Shown here: positions 8,469-17,989 of the stretch, in pieces
Layout of the letters: each line of letters begins with the position of its first letter
Numbering within the stretch: position 1 is the stretch's first letter
Made by a program: the position numbers and the translations under genes
Origin: Pelagomonas calceolata
Lineage: Eukaryota; Sar; Pelagophyceae; Pelagomonadales; Pelagomonadaceae
DNA: 64,000 bases
Reading direction: 5' to 3'
Assembly: GCA_918797485.1 (NCBI GenBank)
Contig: CAKKNE010000002.1
Coordinates: 3,810,501 to 3,874,500, forward strand
Notes under the pieces: generated by a model
What the model saw: the letters and a program-made list of their open reading frames with translations, nothing else
Database searches by the model: none
What the model was told of the DNA's origin: nothing

Positions 8469-11400
8469 ATGGAGCAAGCAGCACAGCTCAAGACCATCCT
8501 CGAAGGCCTCTTAGTGCCGGACAACGCGACGCGCCAGGCCGCCGAAGCGGCTTTAGAAAACGCCCAAAAGACGCAGCCGAGCCCGTTCCTGCTCGCGCTC
8601 CTCACGCTCTGCGGCGACTGGTGCGTCGCCGAGCTCAAACGCGCGAACGGCGCGAGCTGCGTGGACGCGGCGGCCGAAATCAGGACGATGGCCGCCGTTT
8701 TACTACGAAGGAAGATCCAAGCGCACTACACTGCCTTGGACGACGCCACGAAAACTCAAATCCAACGGTGGCTCGCGACGTCCCTGACGACGCCGCCGCC
8801 AGAAAACGAGCCGGACCTCGCGCGGAAGCTGGGCGATATCGTCGCCGCCGTGGCGACGCTCGACGAGGGTTTTTCCGAGGACGTCAAGCCGGCTTTACTG
8901 AACGCGCTCTCCACGAATCAAACCGCGGGCGCGCTCGAGGCTCTCGTAAGGGGCGATTTTGTGGATGAGGGCGCCTTCTCGACGCAATGCGCCCCCAGGC
9001 TCGCGCGGCTCTGCGCCTCGACCGACGCGGCCACGCGACGGCGCGTCGTCGCGGCCATGAGCCGCACGCTCCTCGCGTTACAAGAGTCGGCGCACGACGA
9101 TGCTATCGTCGAGGCGTATTTGACGGCCGCCCTCGACGCGTCGCACGAAGATGCCTTACTGAACGGCCTCGAGGCCTTGATCGACCTCGTCACGGAGGTC
9201 CCGCGACTGTTTCGTTCGAAGGCGCCTCAAACGTTGACGTACGTCCTGCAGCTCGTCGCCACACGAAAGGGCGGCGTGCGCGCGCTGGCCGTCGAGTTCG
9301 TCGTGTCCTTCGCCGAGGCCGCGCCGGCGACGTGCCGCAAGGCCCGGCTCGAAGTGAATGGCGTCGACGCGTGCTGCGGTTTGCTGATGGAGGAGGACCC
9401 GGCACCGGAGGCGTGGGAAGTATCGGAAGAGCCCGAGCCGGATTTGGACGCGGAATCTGGGAGGGAGCTGGGCAGAGACGCCCTCGACCGGCTAGCTCGG
9501 GCGCTGCGGCCCGAGGCGCTACTCCCGCGAGCCATGGTCGTCGCATCAGAATTATTACAAAGGGGCGCCCAGGGGGACTGGAGGGCCGCGCGGGCCGCGT
9601 GCGACGCCCTCGCGCAGCTCGCCGAACATATCGGCGATTTACGCGCGGCGTCGGCGAAGGCTAGGAAGAACGTGCCCCTCCTCGACGGCGCGCGGACGGC
9701 GTCGACCAAAAAGCGCGTCGCGGATCTGGTGACTTCCCTGCTCCCGTTCGCGACGGGCTACCCCGCGGCCGTCGTGCGCGCGGCGGCCTGGGACGCGCTG
9801 GGCCAGGCGGCCGCGGACCTGCAGCCGCAGCTCCAGGACGATCACGCGTCCGTCGTGCTGCCGGCATTGTTAAATTCCATCGGCGGCGACGCGGCGCCGC
9901 GGGTCCGCGCGTGCGCCGCGCGCGCGCTGCTCTGCTTCCTGGACGGCTGCGGCTTTAGCACGCTGGAGCCGCACCTGGAACACTGCGCTCGAACATTATC
10001 CGCGACGCTGACGGAGGCGCCGACGTTCGTGCGCGAGTACTGCGTCGCGGCGGCGGCCGCACTCGCGGCGAGCGTCGAGTCGTGCTGGGACGAGCGAAAG
10101 AAGAAGATGGTCTCGACGGAGCTCTACGGGCTCTTCGCGCCTTCCCTAAAACCGCTCATCGGCGGCGGCGGCCCGGGCGCCGCCGCCGCGGCGCTCCGCG
10201 CGCGGTCGCTCGAGTGCCTCGCGTTATTGGGATGCGAGGCCGGCGTCGACGTCTTCGGGCGGGATGCGGCGGAATTATTACAAGTCGTGACGCGCGACTA
10301 CTTCGACGAGGCCACGCGGCGGCCCGAGGACGACGCGGAGCGGGGCGGCGCGCTGAAGAGCGTCGTGCGCGTCGCGGCGTGCCTCGGCGAGGACTTCGCG
10401 CCGTTTCTGGGACGGGTCGTGCCGCCGCTCCTCGAGGCGGCGAGCGGCAATCGGTTGCTCGTCGAGAAGGACGATAGCGATGATGATGAGGAGGGGCAGT
10501 ACGTCATCCGCACCGAGGCCCTCGAGGAGCAGTGCCAGGCGTGCAACCTGGTGCTGCTGCTGGCCGAGGCGACGGGCGCGTTGTTCGCAAACTACGTGCC
10601 CGCGTGCCTCGAGGCCCTCGCGCCGGTGGCGGGCAGCGCCATGGTCGGCGACGTGCGCGCGGTGGCGCTGTCCGCGTTGCCGGCGCTGGTCGGCTGCGCG
10701 AACCGGGCCGCGTTAGCCGTAGGAGGCGACTGCCGCGGGCCCCTGCTCTTCGCCCTAGACGCGTGCCTCGCGAGCCTCGCGGAGGAGGACGAGAGCGAGC
10801 CCCTCGAGACGGCCTGTCGAGCCTTCGGCGCCTGCCTCGAGGCGGGCTGTCGCCGCGACGTCGACGCCAAGACCTTTCAACCTTTGTTGAGGGGGTCGCG
10901 GCTCGATCCGGCGCAGCTCCTCGAGGCGCTCCACGCGGCCCTGGCGGCGACGCTCCAGCGGAGGGCAGTCAGAGCGGCCGAAGCCACGGTCGACCAGGAT
11001 TATGATGATGTCCAGCGGGCCGCCGACGACGAGGAGGGCGAGCGCGACGCGTCGATCCTCCATCATTTGGGAGAGGGCTGCGGCAGTCTGCTCAAGACGC
11101 ACGCGCCCGATACATTGACAGCATTGCTGGACGGCGCCTGGGCGCAGCGCCTCGCGCACATGGCCCAGCCGCAGTGCCTCGAGGAGGACCGGCGCTTCGC
11201 GGTCTACGTGGTCTGCGACGCGCTCGAGTTCGGGCCCGGCGGGGACGACGCGGCGCGGGCGCGGGCGGCGTCGTTAATCCCGGTGCTCCTCGAGAGCTGC
11301 GCGCCGGAGACGCCCGCCGCGCGGCGCCAGGCGGCCTGCTACGGTTTGGGGGTCGCGGCGACGGCGCTGCAGGCCCACTTCGCGCCCTACGCCGAAAATG

Positions 11401-11936
11401 CGGTCCGGGCGCTGGTGCAGCTGATGGCCGCGCGGCCCGACGCGTCCACGACGGCCGCCTGCCTGCCGGTCGAGGGCTTTGGCGACGACGACTCGGACTA
11501 CGAGGACGTGTCGGACGACGAGGACGGCAACGCCGTCCAGGAGGCGCTCGTCGCCGACAACGCGGCGTCGGCGCTCGCGCGCGTGCTGGTCGTGAGCTGC
11601 CCCGACGCCGGGGCCTGGAGCCTCTGGGTCCAGTACATGCCCCTGCTCGCGGACTGCACCGAGGCCGACGCGGCGCTGACGTGCCTCTGCGAGGGCATTC
11701 GCACGGGGAGCCTCCCCGCGCCTCTGAATCTGGTCGTCTCGTGCCTGGGCCGCTGCGCCGTCGCGCTCAAGGCCGGCGCGCACGGCACGACGGCGCGGGG
11801 CACGAGCCCCACCGAGTTCGACGGCGCTAAGCAGCGGCTCGGCGGCGCGCTCGCGGCGCTGCAGCAGTCCGCGGGCGCCGAGTTCGCTGCGCTGCCCGAC
11901 GACGCGCGGCAGGCGCTTCAGGAGTGTGCGTTGTAG
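8469..11936 (+). CDS. Importin beta family karyopherin (importin-5/Kap121-like)
   Basis: 1155 aa, single exon. It begins with the importin-N type region (LEGLLVPDNATRQAAEAALE ... EIRTMAAVLLRRKI) and continues as a long array of HEAT-like helical repeats. Acidic loops occur near KDDSDDDEEGQY and DDDSDYEDVSDDED, the second fitting the acidic insert seen near the C-terminus of importin-5/importin-4 type proteins. These carry ribosomal proteins, histones and other cargo into the nucleus with RanGTP. The ATG at 8469 is the first in frame; an upstream GTG is ignored. Which importin subtype is uncertain. It ends 22 bp from the stop of the convergent oxidoreductase gene. Confidence 0.85.
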   Translation: MEQAAQLKTILEGLLVPDNATRQAAEAALENAQKTQPSPFLLALLTLCGDWCVAELKRANGASCVDAAAEIRTMAAVLLRRKIQAHYTALDDATKTQIQRWLATSLTTPPPENEPDLARKLGDIVAAVATLDEGFSEDVKPALLNALSTNQTAGALEALVRGDFVDEGAFSTQCAPRLARLCASTDAATRRRVVAAMSRTLLALQESAHDDAIVEAYLTAALDASHEDALLNGLEALIDLVTEVPRLFRSKAPQTLTYVLQLVATRKGGVRALAVEFVVSFAEAAPATCRKARLEVNGVDACCGLLMEEDPAPEAWEVSEEPEPDLDAESGRELGRDALDRLARALRPEALLPRAMVVASELLQRGAQGDWRAARAACDALAQLAEHIGDLRAASAKARKNVPLLDGARTASTKKRVADLVTSLLPFATGYPAAVVRAAAWDALGQAAADLQPQLQDDHASVVLPALLNSIGGDAAPRVRACAARALLCFLDGCGFSTLEPHLEHCARTLSATLTEAPTFVREYCVAAAAALAASVESCWDERKKKMVSTELYGLFAPSLKPLIGGGGPGAAAAALRARSLECLALLGCEAGVDVFGRDAAELLQVVTRDYFDEATRRPEDDAERGGALKSVVRVAACLGEDFAPFLGRVVPPLLEAASGNRLLVEKDDSDDDEEGQYVIRTEALEEQCQACNLVLLLAEATGALFANYVPACLEALAPVAGSAMVGDVRAVALSALPALVGCANRAALAVGGDCRGPLLFALDACLASLAEEDESEPLETACRAFGACLEAGCRRDVDAKTFQPLLRGSRLDPAQLLEALHAALAATLQRRAVRAAEATVDQDYDDVQRAADDEEGERDASILHHLGEGCGSLLKTHAPDTLTALLDGAWAQRLAHMAQPQCLEEDRRFAVYVVCDALEFGPGGDDAARARAASLIPVLLESCAPETPAARRQAACYGLGVAATALQAHFAPYAENAVRALVQLMAARPDASTTAACLPVEGFGDDDSDYEDVSDDEDGNAVQEALVADNAASALARVLVVSCPDAGAWSLWVQYMPLLADCTEADAALTCLCEGIRTGSLPAPLNLVVSCLGRCAVALKAGAHGTTARGTSPTEFDGAKQRLGGALAALQQSAGAEFAALPDDARQALQECAL

Positions 11937-11957
11937 TTTAATTGTACTATTTACAAA

Positions 11958-13421
11958 CTAGTCCGTCGAGCTGCTCTCCGTCTCCGACTCGGTGTCCGAG
12001 GAGTCGCCGAAGACGTCGTACGTGTTCGCGAGGACGTTGTAGTCTTCCACGAGGTCGTCGTGCGAGCCCAAATTCGCGGCGCATATCTCGGCCGCGCGCC
12101 GCGCGCCCGTAGGGTTACCCGCGTCGGGACCCACACGCAGCTGCGCGAGCGCCCCGACGACAAAGAGGTCCTCGTCGCCCCAGCGTAAGGAGTCGTCGAC
12201 GGCCGGCAGACAGGACACGACGGGCAGGGCCAATCGTTTCGCCGTGTCGCGCAGGAGCGGGATCGTCCCGCAGTCGAGCTGGGACCCGGTAGCCAAAATA
12301 ATTTTCGTCGCCACGAGCGGCTCCGATTTATTAAATGCGACGCGGTGCGCGCCGTCTACTTCCTGAACGTCGCAGACCTCATCGACAAAATGCGCTATGG
12401 CGCCCCGGTCCTCGGCCGTCTTCAGCAAATCGAGGTAGTACTGCGGCACCGTCGCGCCGCCCCGCGCCTTCGCCACGAACGCTCTCCTCTCCTCGAGCGG
12501 CGCGCCCTTGAACTCGTAGAGGCGGCGCCGCGCGCTTCCTTTGCCCGTCGACCGGCGGTTCATCCAGTCCAGTTCCAGGTCGTAGGTCCGCGTGCAGAGC
12601 TTCCGGCGCGAGCAGAGCACGACCCGCCCCGCGCCGCGCTTCGCCGCCCGGAGCGCCGCCTGCGCGGCGGAGAGGCCGCCGCCCACGACGAGGACGGTGT
12701 CCTTCGACCCGAAATCTAGGTCCCGCAGCGCCCGCCAGTCGTTCGAGTGGACGATCGTCGGAGCGAGGGCGAACTGCGGCGGCACGCAGGGCGTCGTCGC
12801 GGCCCCGAGCGCGAAGACGACGGCCCGCGTCCTGACGGACGCGTCGCCGACGGCCACGGCGTAGCCCCCTTCACTACGTTTCTCGACAGCAGACGCCTCG
12901 CCCCGGAGCATGGCGTGGGGCAGGGTTTTGGATAGATCGCAGCAGAAGTCGCTGAAGAGGCCCGCGCCTGGCAGCCGGAACAACCCCGCGTTCACCTCGG
13001 TGAGGCGCCGCAGCGACGTCGTCGTGAAGTCGTCGATACTATGAATCTCGGCCTCGCGGCCGCGGCGCCACGCGTACTCCTGCAGGGCCGCTTCACTAAA
13101 AAAGTCCGGGTGCGCCCAGGCCGGCGACCGCAGCAGCGCGATATCCAGGGCGTCGAACCTCCCCCTCCACTCGTGGAGGAACGCGCCGGCCGGGTCGACG
13201 ACACAGACCTTGAGTGCCTCGCGCTCGCTCTTCTTAATACGGTTTTGACGACTGCGCGCCTGCATCGTCGCCTGCTGCTCGTCCGTCAAATTGCCCTCCT
13301 GAGCATGGAGAGCGCTAAGGAGCGCGAGGCCGCACGGCCCGGCGCCTGCGATAACCACGTCGTAGTTCGTCCCCGCGTCGAATTCCGTCGCCGCGGCGCA
13401 GGATGCGCAGTTTGCTGCCAT
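11958..13421 (-). CDS. FAD/NAD(P)-binding oxidoreductase, N-hydroxylase-like
   Basis: 487 aa. FAD-binding GxGxxG motif VVIAGAGPCGLALL is near residues 22-35, and a second nucleotide-binding motif VLVVGGGLSAAQAAL near 240. An ATGSQLDCG segment near 390 fits the flavin monooxygenase ATG motif. The arrangement suits the group containing lysine/ornithine N-hydroxylases and related uncharacterised flavoproteins. The substrate cannot be told from sequence. The N-terminus has three cysteines (NCASCAA). The C-terminus ends in an acidic serine-rich tail (DTESETESSSTD), suggesting phosphorylation or protein binding. No signal peptide is apparent. Confidence 0.7.
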   Translation of the reverse strand: MAANCASCAAATEFDAGTNYDVVIAGAGPCGLALLSALHAQEGNLTDEQQATMQARSRQNRIKKSEREALKVCVVDPAGAFLHEWRGRFDALDIALLRSPAWAHPDFFSEAALQEYAWRRGREAEIHSIDDFTTTSLRRLTEVNAGLFRLPGAGLFSDFCCDLSKTLPHAMLRGEASAVEKRSEGGYAVAVGDASVRTRAVVFALGAATTPCVPPQFALAPTIVHSNDWRALRDLDFGSKDTVLVVGGGLSAAQAALRAAKRGAGRVVLCSRRKLCTRTYDLELDWMNRRSTGKGSARRRLYEFKGAPLEERRAFVAKARGGATVPQYYLDLLKTAEDRGAIAHFVDEVCDVQEVDGAHRVAFNKSEPLVATKIILATGSQLDCGTIPLLRDTAKRLALPVVSCLPAVDDSLRWGDEDLFVVGALAQLRVGPDAGNPTGARRAAEICAANLGSHDDLVEDYNVLANTYDVFGDSSDTESETESSSTD

Positions 13422-13634
13422 CTTGCACGTAGAGGATGTATTTAGCGTCGCGTGCGCGGTTTTTTGAGAAGTGTCTTAAATACCCTGGTGCTCTTCGCAC
13501 AGCTATCGCGGCGACCCAAATTTTGGTAGGCGGGGAAATAACCTTAACAGGTGCTGGTTTGCCCCTGTGTCGTGCTGTTTCGCAACGTCTGTGCAGACCC
13601 CGATTTCGAACCGTGTGACAGAGGAGAGCGCCAA

Positions 13635-13657
13635 CCTAGTGGCCTGTAAGACACTAG
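13635..13657. repeat. Palindromic GCTAG/CTAG repeat, copy 2
   Basis: CCTAGTGGCCT followed by the exact core GTAAGACACTAG. It lies in the 527-bp divergent region between the flavoprotein (start 13421) and the small coiled-coil gene (start 13949). The rest of that region shows no gene. Confidence 0.65.
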
Positions 13658-13948
13658 AAAAACGCACGTCTACCACGTACCACCCCGTTCGCGCATCCTC
13701 GTAGACCCCTCGCCCGAGCGGAAGTCTCATTTTAGTAGGATTACGACGGAGTCATCAATATAATCCGCGCATTTGTTGAGGTCCCCATTTTGAGCCACCA
13801 GAACCAAGGCGTAAGCTGGTCTGGTGGCTGAATCGAGGGCAGTGGGACCAGCGTCGGACCGGCGGGGCTGCCCCCCCGGCCGCGTGCCCGGCGCCGCGGC
13901 TGCGCTTGCCCGGCAATTGCCGAGCAAAGCGGCACGTGGAGTGAGATC

Positions 13949-14404
13949 ATGTGCGGCTGCATCCCGCTGCCGAGCTGGGCCGGCGGGAGCGCCAAGGACG
14001 ACGCCCCGCCGACGCAACGCCAGGAGCGCGTTGAGAGATATGTGGAGGAGCTCCGGCGCGAGCGCGGCTTGTCCGCCGACGAGGAGGAGCGCCGGCTCGA
14101 AGAACGGCTCGCGGAGCTGGAGGCGAAGCACGCGGAGGCGCTCCGCGCGGGCGACGCCGGGCGCCTCGCGGATCTGGAGGGCGCGATTGCCGATCTGGAG
14201 CGGAAGCTCGAGGTCGACGCCGCCGCCTACACCCCGGAGCCGCGCAAGAGCTTCATCCCGAGCCTGGGGTCCATCGGCGAGACCAACTCGTTCGAGACGC
14301 CGCCGCCCCTGCGGCCGCAGCACTCGGGCGAGACGCTCGACGAGGTGAGCAGCCACGTCGACGCGCGGCGGAGCCGTCGGTCCCGGGACTCGGCCGACGA
14401 ATGA
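13949..14404 (+). CDS. Small coiled-coil protein with a cysteine N-terminus
   Basis: 151 aa. It starts MCGCIPLP, where paired cysteines could be lipid-modified. Residues ~28-95 form a highly charged heptad-like helix (ELRRERGLSADEEERRLEER ... LADLEGAIADLERKLE). The C-terminal third is serine-, arginine- and proline-rich and probably disordered. Third codon positions are strongly G/C as in neighbouring genes, supporting real coding. Not recognised; it could be a membrane-attached scaffold, but that is a guess. Confidence 0.6.
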   Translation: MCGCIPLPSWAGGSAKDDAPPTQRQERVERYVEELRRERGLSADEEERRLEERLAELEAKHAEALRAGDAGRLADLEGAIADLERKLEVDAAAYTPEPRKSFIPSLGSIGETNSFETPPPLRPQHSGETLDEVSSHVDARRSRRSRDSADE

Positions 14405-14770
14405 CGCGCGCCGTGCCGCATCGAACATCGAAAGAAGCGACGACGGAGGCACCATGACGCCCGGCGACGCCTACTGGGTAGGCGTCGCCCGGCCGAGGAA
14501 ACCCGCACCCACCCCCTGTCGTCGTGTCGCATCGTACCATCGTAAATAGAACTGCCTGTTAGCTACTTATGCATCCAACCCGAGCGGCGCCGCGTCCGGA
14601 ACCCGACCGCCGGGCGCTGCGATACCTACTTGCAAGGCGACGGCGTTTTCGCGGCGATAGCGTGAGTAGCTATTCCACCGGTAAGCCGTCGCGGCGATGG
14701 CGTCGCAGCACGCCGTCGCGGCGACGTCGGCTCGAAGCGCGACGGGAAGACAGGGACAGATAAGGGCTCC
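14405..14770. other. Intergenic region with a perfect hairpin
   Basis: Between two convergent genes. A perfect 12-bp inverted repeat, GGCGACGCCTAC and GTAGGCGTCGCC, separated by TGG, lies at 14463-14489. A second patch rich in GTCGCGGCG words spans ~14686-14733. No open frame is credible here. Confidence 0.6.
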
Positions 14771-17344
14771 TTACGCGCCCGCCTCCGCCGCGTTCCAGGG
14801 GTCCACGAGCTGGTCGTCGGGCGCGCCCGGGCCCGGGCTCCGCACGCGCCCGTCGCGGTACCGCTCGCCGTCGTCCGGCGCGGGCCGCAGCGGCGGCAGC
14901 GACGCGTGCGCGGCCGGGTCCGCGCCGTCCAACGACTTGGGCATGCGGAAGCCGCCGCGCATGACGTACTCGGGGTCGTCCTTCTCGCGGTGCTGTTTCT
15001 TCGGCGTGGCCGGCTTCTCCGCGCGCGCGCGGTCCGACCGCACCTTCTCGCCCTTGGACCGCTTCGTGGGAAGCGGCCGGTTGCAGGCGACGCAGGTCGG
15101 GACGTTCTGGGAGTGCTTTAAGGCGCTCTTCTCGGTCACCAGGACCTGGTCGTGCTTCGTCAGCCCCGTCCGCAGGGCGTGGTGACATTTTTCGAAGAAC
15201 AATTCTCGAGCTTTCAACTGCAACGGCGTCACGACGTCATTACTTCCAGCTAAAGCTTTCACGCGCCGCTCCGTGTCCGAGATCCAGGCCTCCATCTCTT
15301 TTTGCGCTTGGTCGGCGACGTGGTGGTCCCCGAACGGGTCGTCCGCGGGCCGGTCCATCATCTGCTGGCCCACGGCCCATCTATCTACGCGACCAGCAAT
15401 AAAGGCGGACATCTCCAACGTAGAAGACGCGATGGCCATGATTGCTTCTTGCGACAGGTCGGGGATGTGGTTCTTCGCATTACATAGCTTCTCGAATTCA
15501 AAACAGGCTTTGGCCACGCCGATGGCCTCGTTGTCCATGAACTTCTGCTGCTGTTCCGGTGGTCTCGAAGCCATCGATCCCGCCATGCCCGGTTTGTTGA
15601 CGCCAGGAATCCCGGTCGGATCGTCGTCCTCGACCACAGCGACGATCTCCTGCAGCTTCTCGGTCGCCTTCTTCTGGTCCGCCTGCATGACCTTCACCTG
15701 GTCCCGGACGCGCTGTTCCTGCTCTTGCGCTTTATTCTCGGCCTCGGCGATCTGCTGCTCCATCTCCTTCGCGTACTCCGCAGCTTCTTCCTGCATCTGG
15801 ACGATTTTTTGGGCCTCCTCCTTGGCTTGTTCTTGCACTTGCACGAGTTCCTGCTGCTTCTGTTCTTGCTTTTGGACCGTCTTCGTTATATTATTGATAG
15901 AAGCCTCGATGGCCTGGTGTTGCGCCTGCGCGGCCTTCATGTCCTTCAGACCCTGTTTCAGTTCTTCGGCCATGGCCGCGCCTTCCTGAATAGTAGTTCG
16001 TATGCTATCAACCTCTTCATCAAGATAGTCCAGCTTGTCCGGCATATCACGTGTGAGGTCGTCGACGTGCGTGACTTGCTGCTTCGTGTAGTCGAGTAAC
16101 TCACTCACTTCGTCCAAGCGATCGTCCGTCGCCTTCTGGGCGCCGCGCGCCGCCGTGAAATTCCCTATTCTCTCCTCCCGCTCCCGCTTGTTCTGGAACT
16201 CGCAGACCTCCACTCTATGCACTGTGTCTTCGAGTTTATCAGAGACCTTCTGCCTCGTACTGATCTCGTCGCCGAGATCGTCATCCAATTTTTGAATGCG
16301 CTCTTGACATACCTGTATGTCGCAGTCCGTGCCCTTGGCGTGTTCCTCTAAATCTTCAGTGCGCTTCTCGTTCGTGTTCACTTGCGCCTCGAGTAATTGC
16401 AATCTAGTTTCCGCTTCGGCAGCTTTTTCATCATGTCTTGCTAGTCGTTCATTGGTCATTTTGACCAGGTTATCGACGACCTCGATGTTCGCCTGGACCT
16501 TCTTCTCGGCGGCGTCCAGTCTTACCACAACGTCGTGCAGCACGGCTTGGAGTTGTAGCGTTTGGCCATTGACCGTTTGGAATTCTCGTTTCGCATACAG
16601 GTTGTTCTCGTGCGTGGCCTGCATCGCGTCCTCCATGCTGCGATTGACCGTCATCCTGAATTCATTGAAGACATTGTAGTTCTCGCCAATTTTATCTTCG
16701 AGCACTTGTTGCCTGCCAGAATTCACTTGCGTGAAATTCGCCTGCCAGATGCCGAAGTTGCCGATCTGGTCCTTGAGCCGCTGATCAAACCGCCGCTCCA
16801 TCTGCTGTTGTAGGTTGACAAGGGTAGCTTTCAGTTTTTTGGACCGCTCCCGCACGTAATCTTTCAACTGTTCTACATCTTCATACGCGGGCGCGCAGGC
16901 CTGCTTGTTCTCGAAGTTGTCCAGCCTTCCTTTGAGTTGGTTGAACTGCGCCAGCTGGAAGGGGTCCGGCGTCTGCAGAGCCGCCTCTTTTTCGGTGCGA
17001 CAGACGCTCTTTTTGATAGCGTCCATGTCCTGCTCGATCTGGTCGTCTTTGACATTCGTCACGCTCATCAGGTCGCCGACCACATCAGTCAAGGAAGAAA
17101 ACCCTTGATCCAATTTGTCCATCCGCTTCAGCTTCTCGGAGACGTCGGCGACCCACGGCGGCGGCGTCTTCAGGTCGTCCTGCAGCTTCGCGATGGCGCC
17201 GCCCATCCGCGCGATCACGTCAAATAACTTCGACGCGTCAATACCTATCGTCTGGTCCGTCGGGAGGCGGATGCCGCTGCTGCCCGGGAAGTGCGTCGCC
17301 ACCTCTAGCGGGGTGGTGGCGGCGGCGGCCTCATCCTGGGCCAT
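14771..17344 (-). CDS. Long coiled-coil protein with a C-terminal zinc-knuckle-like motif, possibly axonemal
   Basis: 857 aa. After a short leader the protein is almost entirely predicted coiled coil from about residue 60 to 590, including a glutamine/glutamate-rich block (KQEQKQQELVQVQEQAKEEA). A compact helical domain follows at ~600-740, then a CVACNRPLP motif near 750 and a basic, disordered tail. A helical domain plus a C-x2-C-x-RPL motif recalls ciliary proteins of the QRICH2/DUF4795 type, but this rests on memory of a short motif only. Single exon; ATG at 17344 is clear. Confidence 0.65.
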   Translation of the reverse strand: MAQDEAAAATTPLEVATHFPGSSGIRLPTDQTIGIDASKLFDVIARMGGAIAKLQDDLKTPPPWVADVSEKLKRMDKLDQGFSSLTDVVGDLMSVTNVKDDQIEQDMDAIKKSVCRTEKEAALQTPDPFQLAQFNQLKGRLDNFENKQACAPAYEDVEQLKDYVRERSKKLKATLVNLQQQMERRFDQRLKDQIGNFGIWQANFTQVNSGRQQVLEDKIGENYNVFNEFRMTVNRSMEDAMQATHENNLYAKREFQTVNGQTLQLQAVLHDVVVRLDAAEKKVQANIEVVDNLVKMTNERLARHDEKAAEAETRLQLLEAQVNTNEKRTEDLEEHAKGTDCDIQVCQERIQKLDDDLGDEISTRQKVSDKLEDTVHRVEVCEFQNKREREERIGNFTAARGAQKATDDRLDEVSELLDYTKQQVTHVDDLTRDMPDKLDYLDEEVDSIRTTIQEGAAMAEELKQGLKDMKAAQAQHQAIEASINNITKTVQKQEQKQQELVQVQEQAKEEAQKIVQMQEEAAEYAKEMEQQIAEAENKAQEQEQRVRDQVKVMQADQKKATEKLQEIVAVVEDDDPTGIPGVNKPGMAGSMASRPPEQQQKFMDNEAIGVAKACFEFEKLCNAKNHIPDLSQEAIMAIASSTLEMSAFIAGRVDRWAVGQQMMDRPADDPFGDHHVADQAQKEMEAWISDTERRVKALAGSNDVVTPLQLKARELFFEKCHHALRTGLTKHDQVLVTEKSALKHSQNVPTCVACNRPLPTKRSKGEKVRSDRARAEKPATPKKQHREKDDPEYVMRGGFRMPKSLDGADPAAHASLPPLRPAPDDGERYRDGRVRSPGPGAPDDQLVDPWNAAEAGA

Positions 17345-17743
17345 GGGCTCGTGGGGCGCAGGGCAGCCTTGCGCCCTCGCGCGGCAGCCTTGCTATGGTC
17401 ACGGAGTGGTGCGCACCGCGCAGGCGCGAGAGGCCGGCGGCGCTGCTCTCCGTACTTTCGGGCTAGTAGGGGCTAGTGGATCTGGAAGCATCAGAAGGAG
17501 GGCCATCGTTGGCGAGCGTCTTGGAGACGGCTTGGTCGATTTTTTCTATAATTAGTGACAGGTTAAGTCGCGCGCGGGCGCGACGCGTAGTTATTGGCGT
17601 ACCAACGGACGGAGACGGACGACGATAGCGGCGCATTTGACGACGGTCCTCGCCCCCAACCACGGCCTTTGGACGCCGCGCGCGCCTGGCAAAAGACGTC
17701 CGCGACCCGCGTCGTTTGTTTACAAAATTCGTCCCGCGGTCGT
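17345..17743. other. Intergenic region, nothing recognised
   Basis: Between the coiled-coil gene's start and the end of a small membrane-protein gene, both on the minus strand. Mixed composition, with an AT-rich patch near 17535-17560. Open frames here are short and unsupported. Confidence 0.5.
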
Positions 17744-17989
17744 CTATACGTTGTTATCTTTCACCTCGTCGGTGCCCGGCAGCCCGGGCGTTTCCTTCGA
17801 CGACTGCGTCAGCAGGCCCATCGCGTGCGCGGTCGCGAAACAACTGAGGAGCCATGCGACCGCTGCGATGAAGTACAACGCGTCGATGTGGCTCGAGAGT
17901 CCCTCGAGCAGCGCGGCGACGGCCCAGGCGAGACTCGCTACGAACTGCATCGCGAGGCTGAAGAGCTCGCTGCTGTCCCTGGTACCCAT
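17744..17989 (-). CDS. Small two-helix membrane protein
   Basis: 81 aa. Two hydrophobic segments can be seen: FSLAMQFVASLAWAVAALLEG (about residues 10-30) and ALYFIAAVAWLLSCFATAHAMG (about 37-58). They are joined by a short polar turn and followed by a polar tail, PGLPGTDEVKDNN. The layout is that of a small integral membrane protein with a hairpin topology. No family recognised. The opposite strand is also open in two frames here, so gene status rests on the clean membrane pattern and the well-placed ATG. Confidence 0.5.
   Translation of the reverse strand: MGTRDSSELFSLAMQFVASLAWAVAALLEGLSSHIDALYFIAAVAWLLSCFATAHAMGLLTQSSKETPGLPGTDEVKDNNV

Noticed and set aside
13590-13625. tRNA-like TTCGAACC word
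   Set aside because: No matching acceptor stem or anticodon arm could be found around it; no tRNA or rRNA gene is supported in the window.
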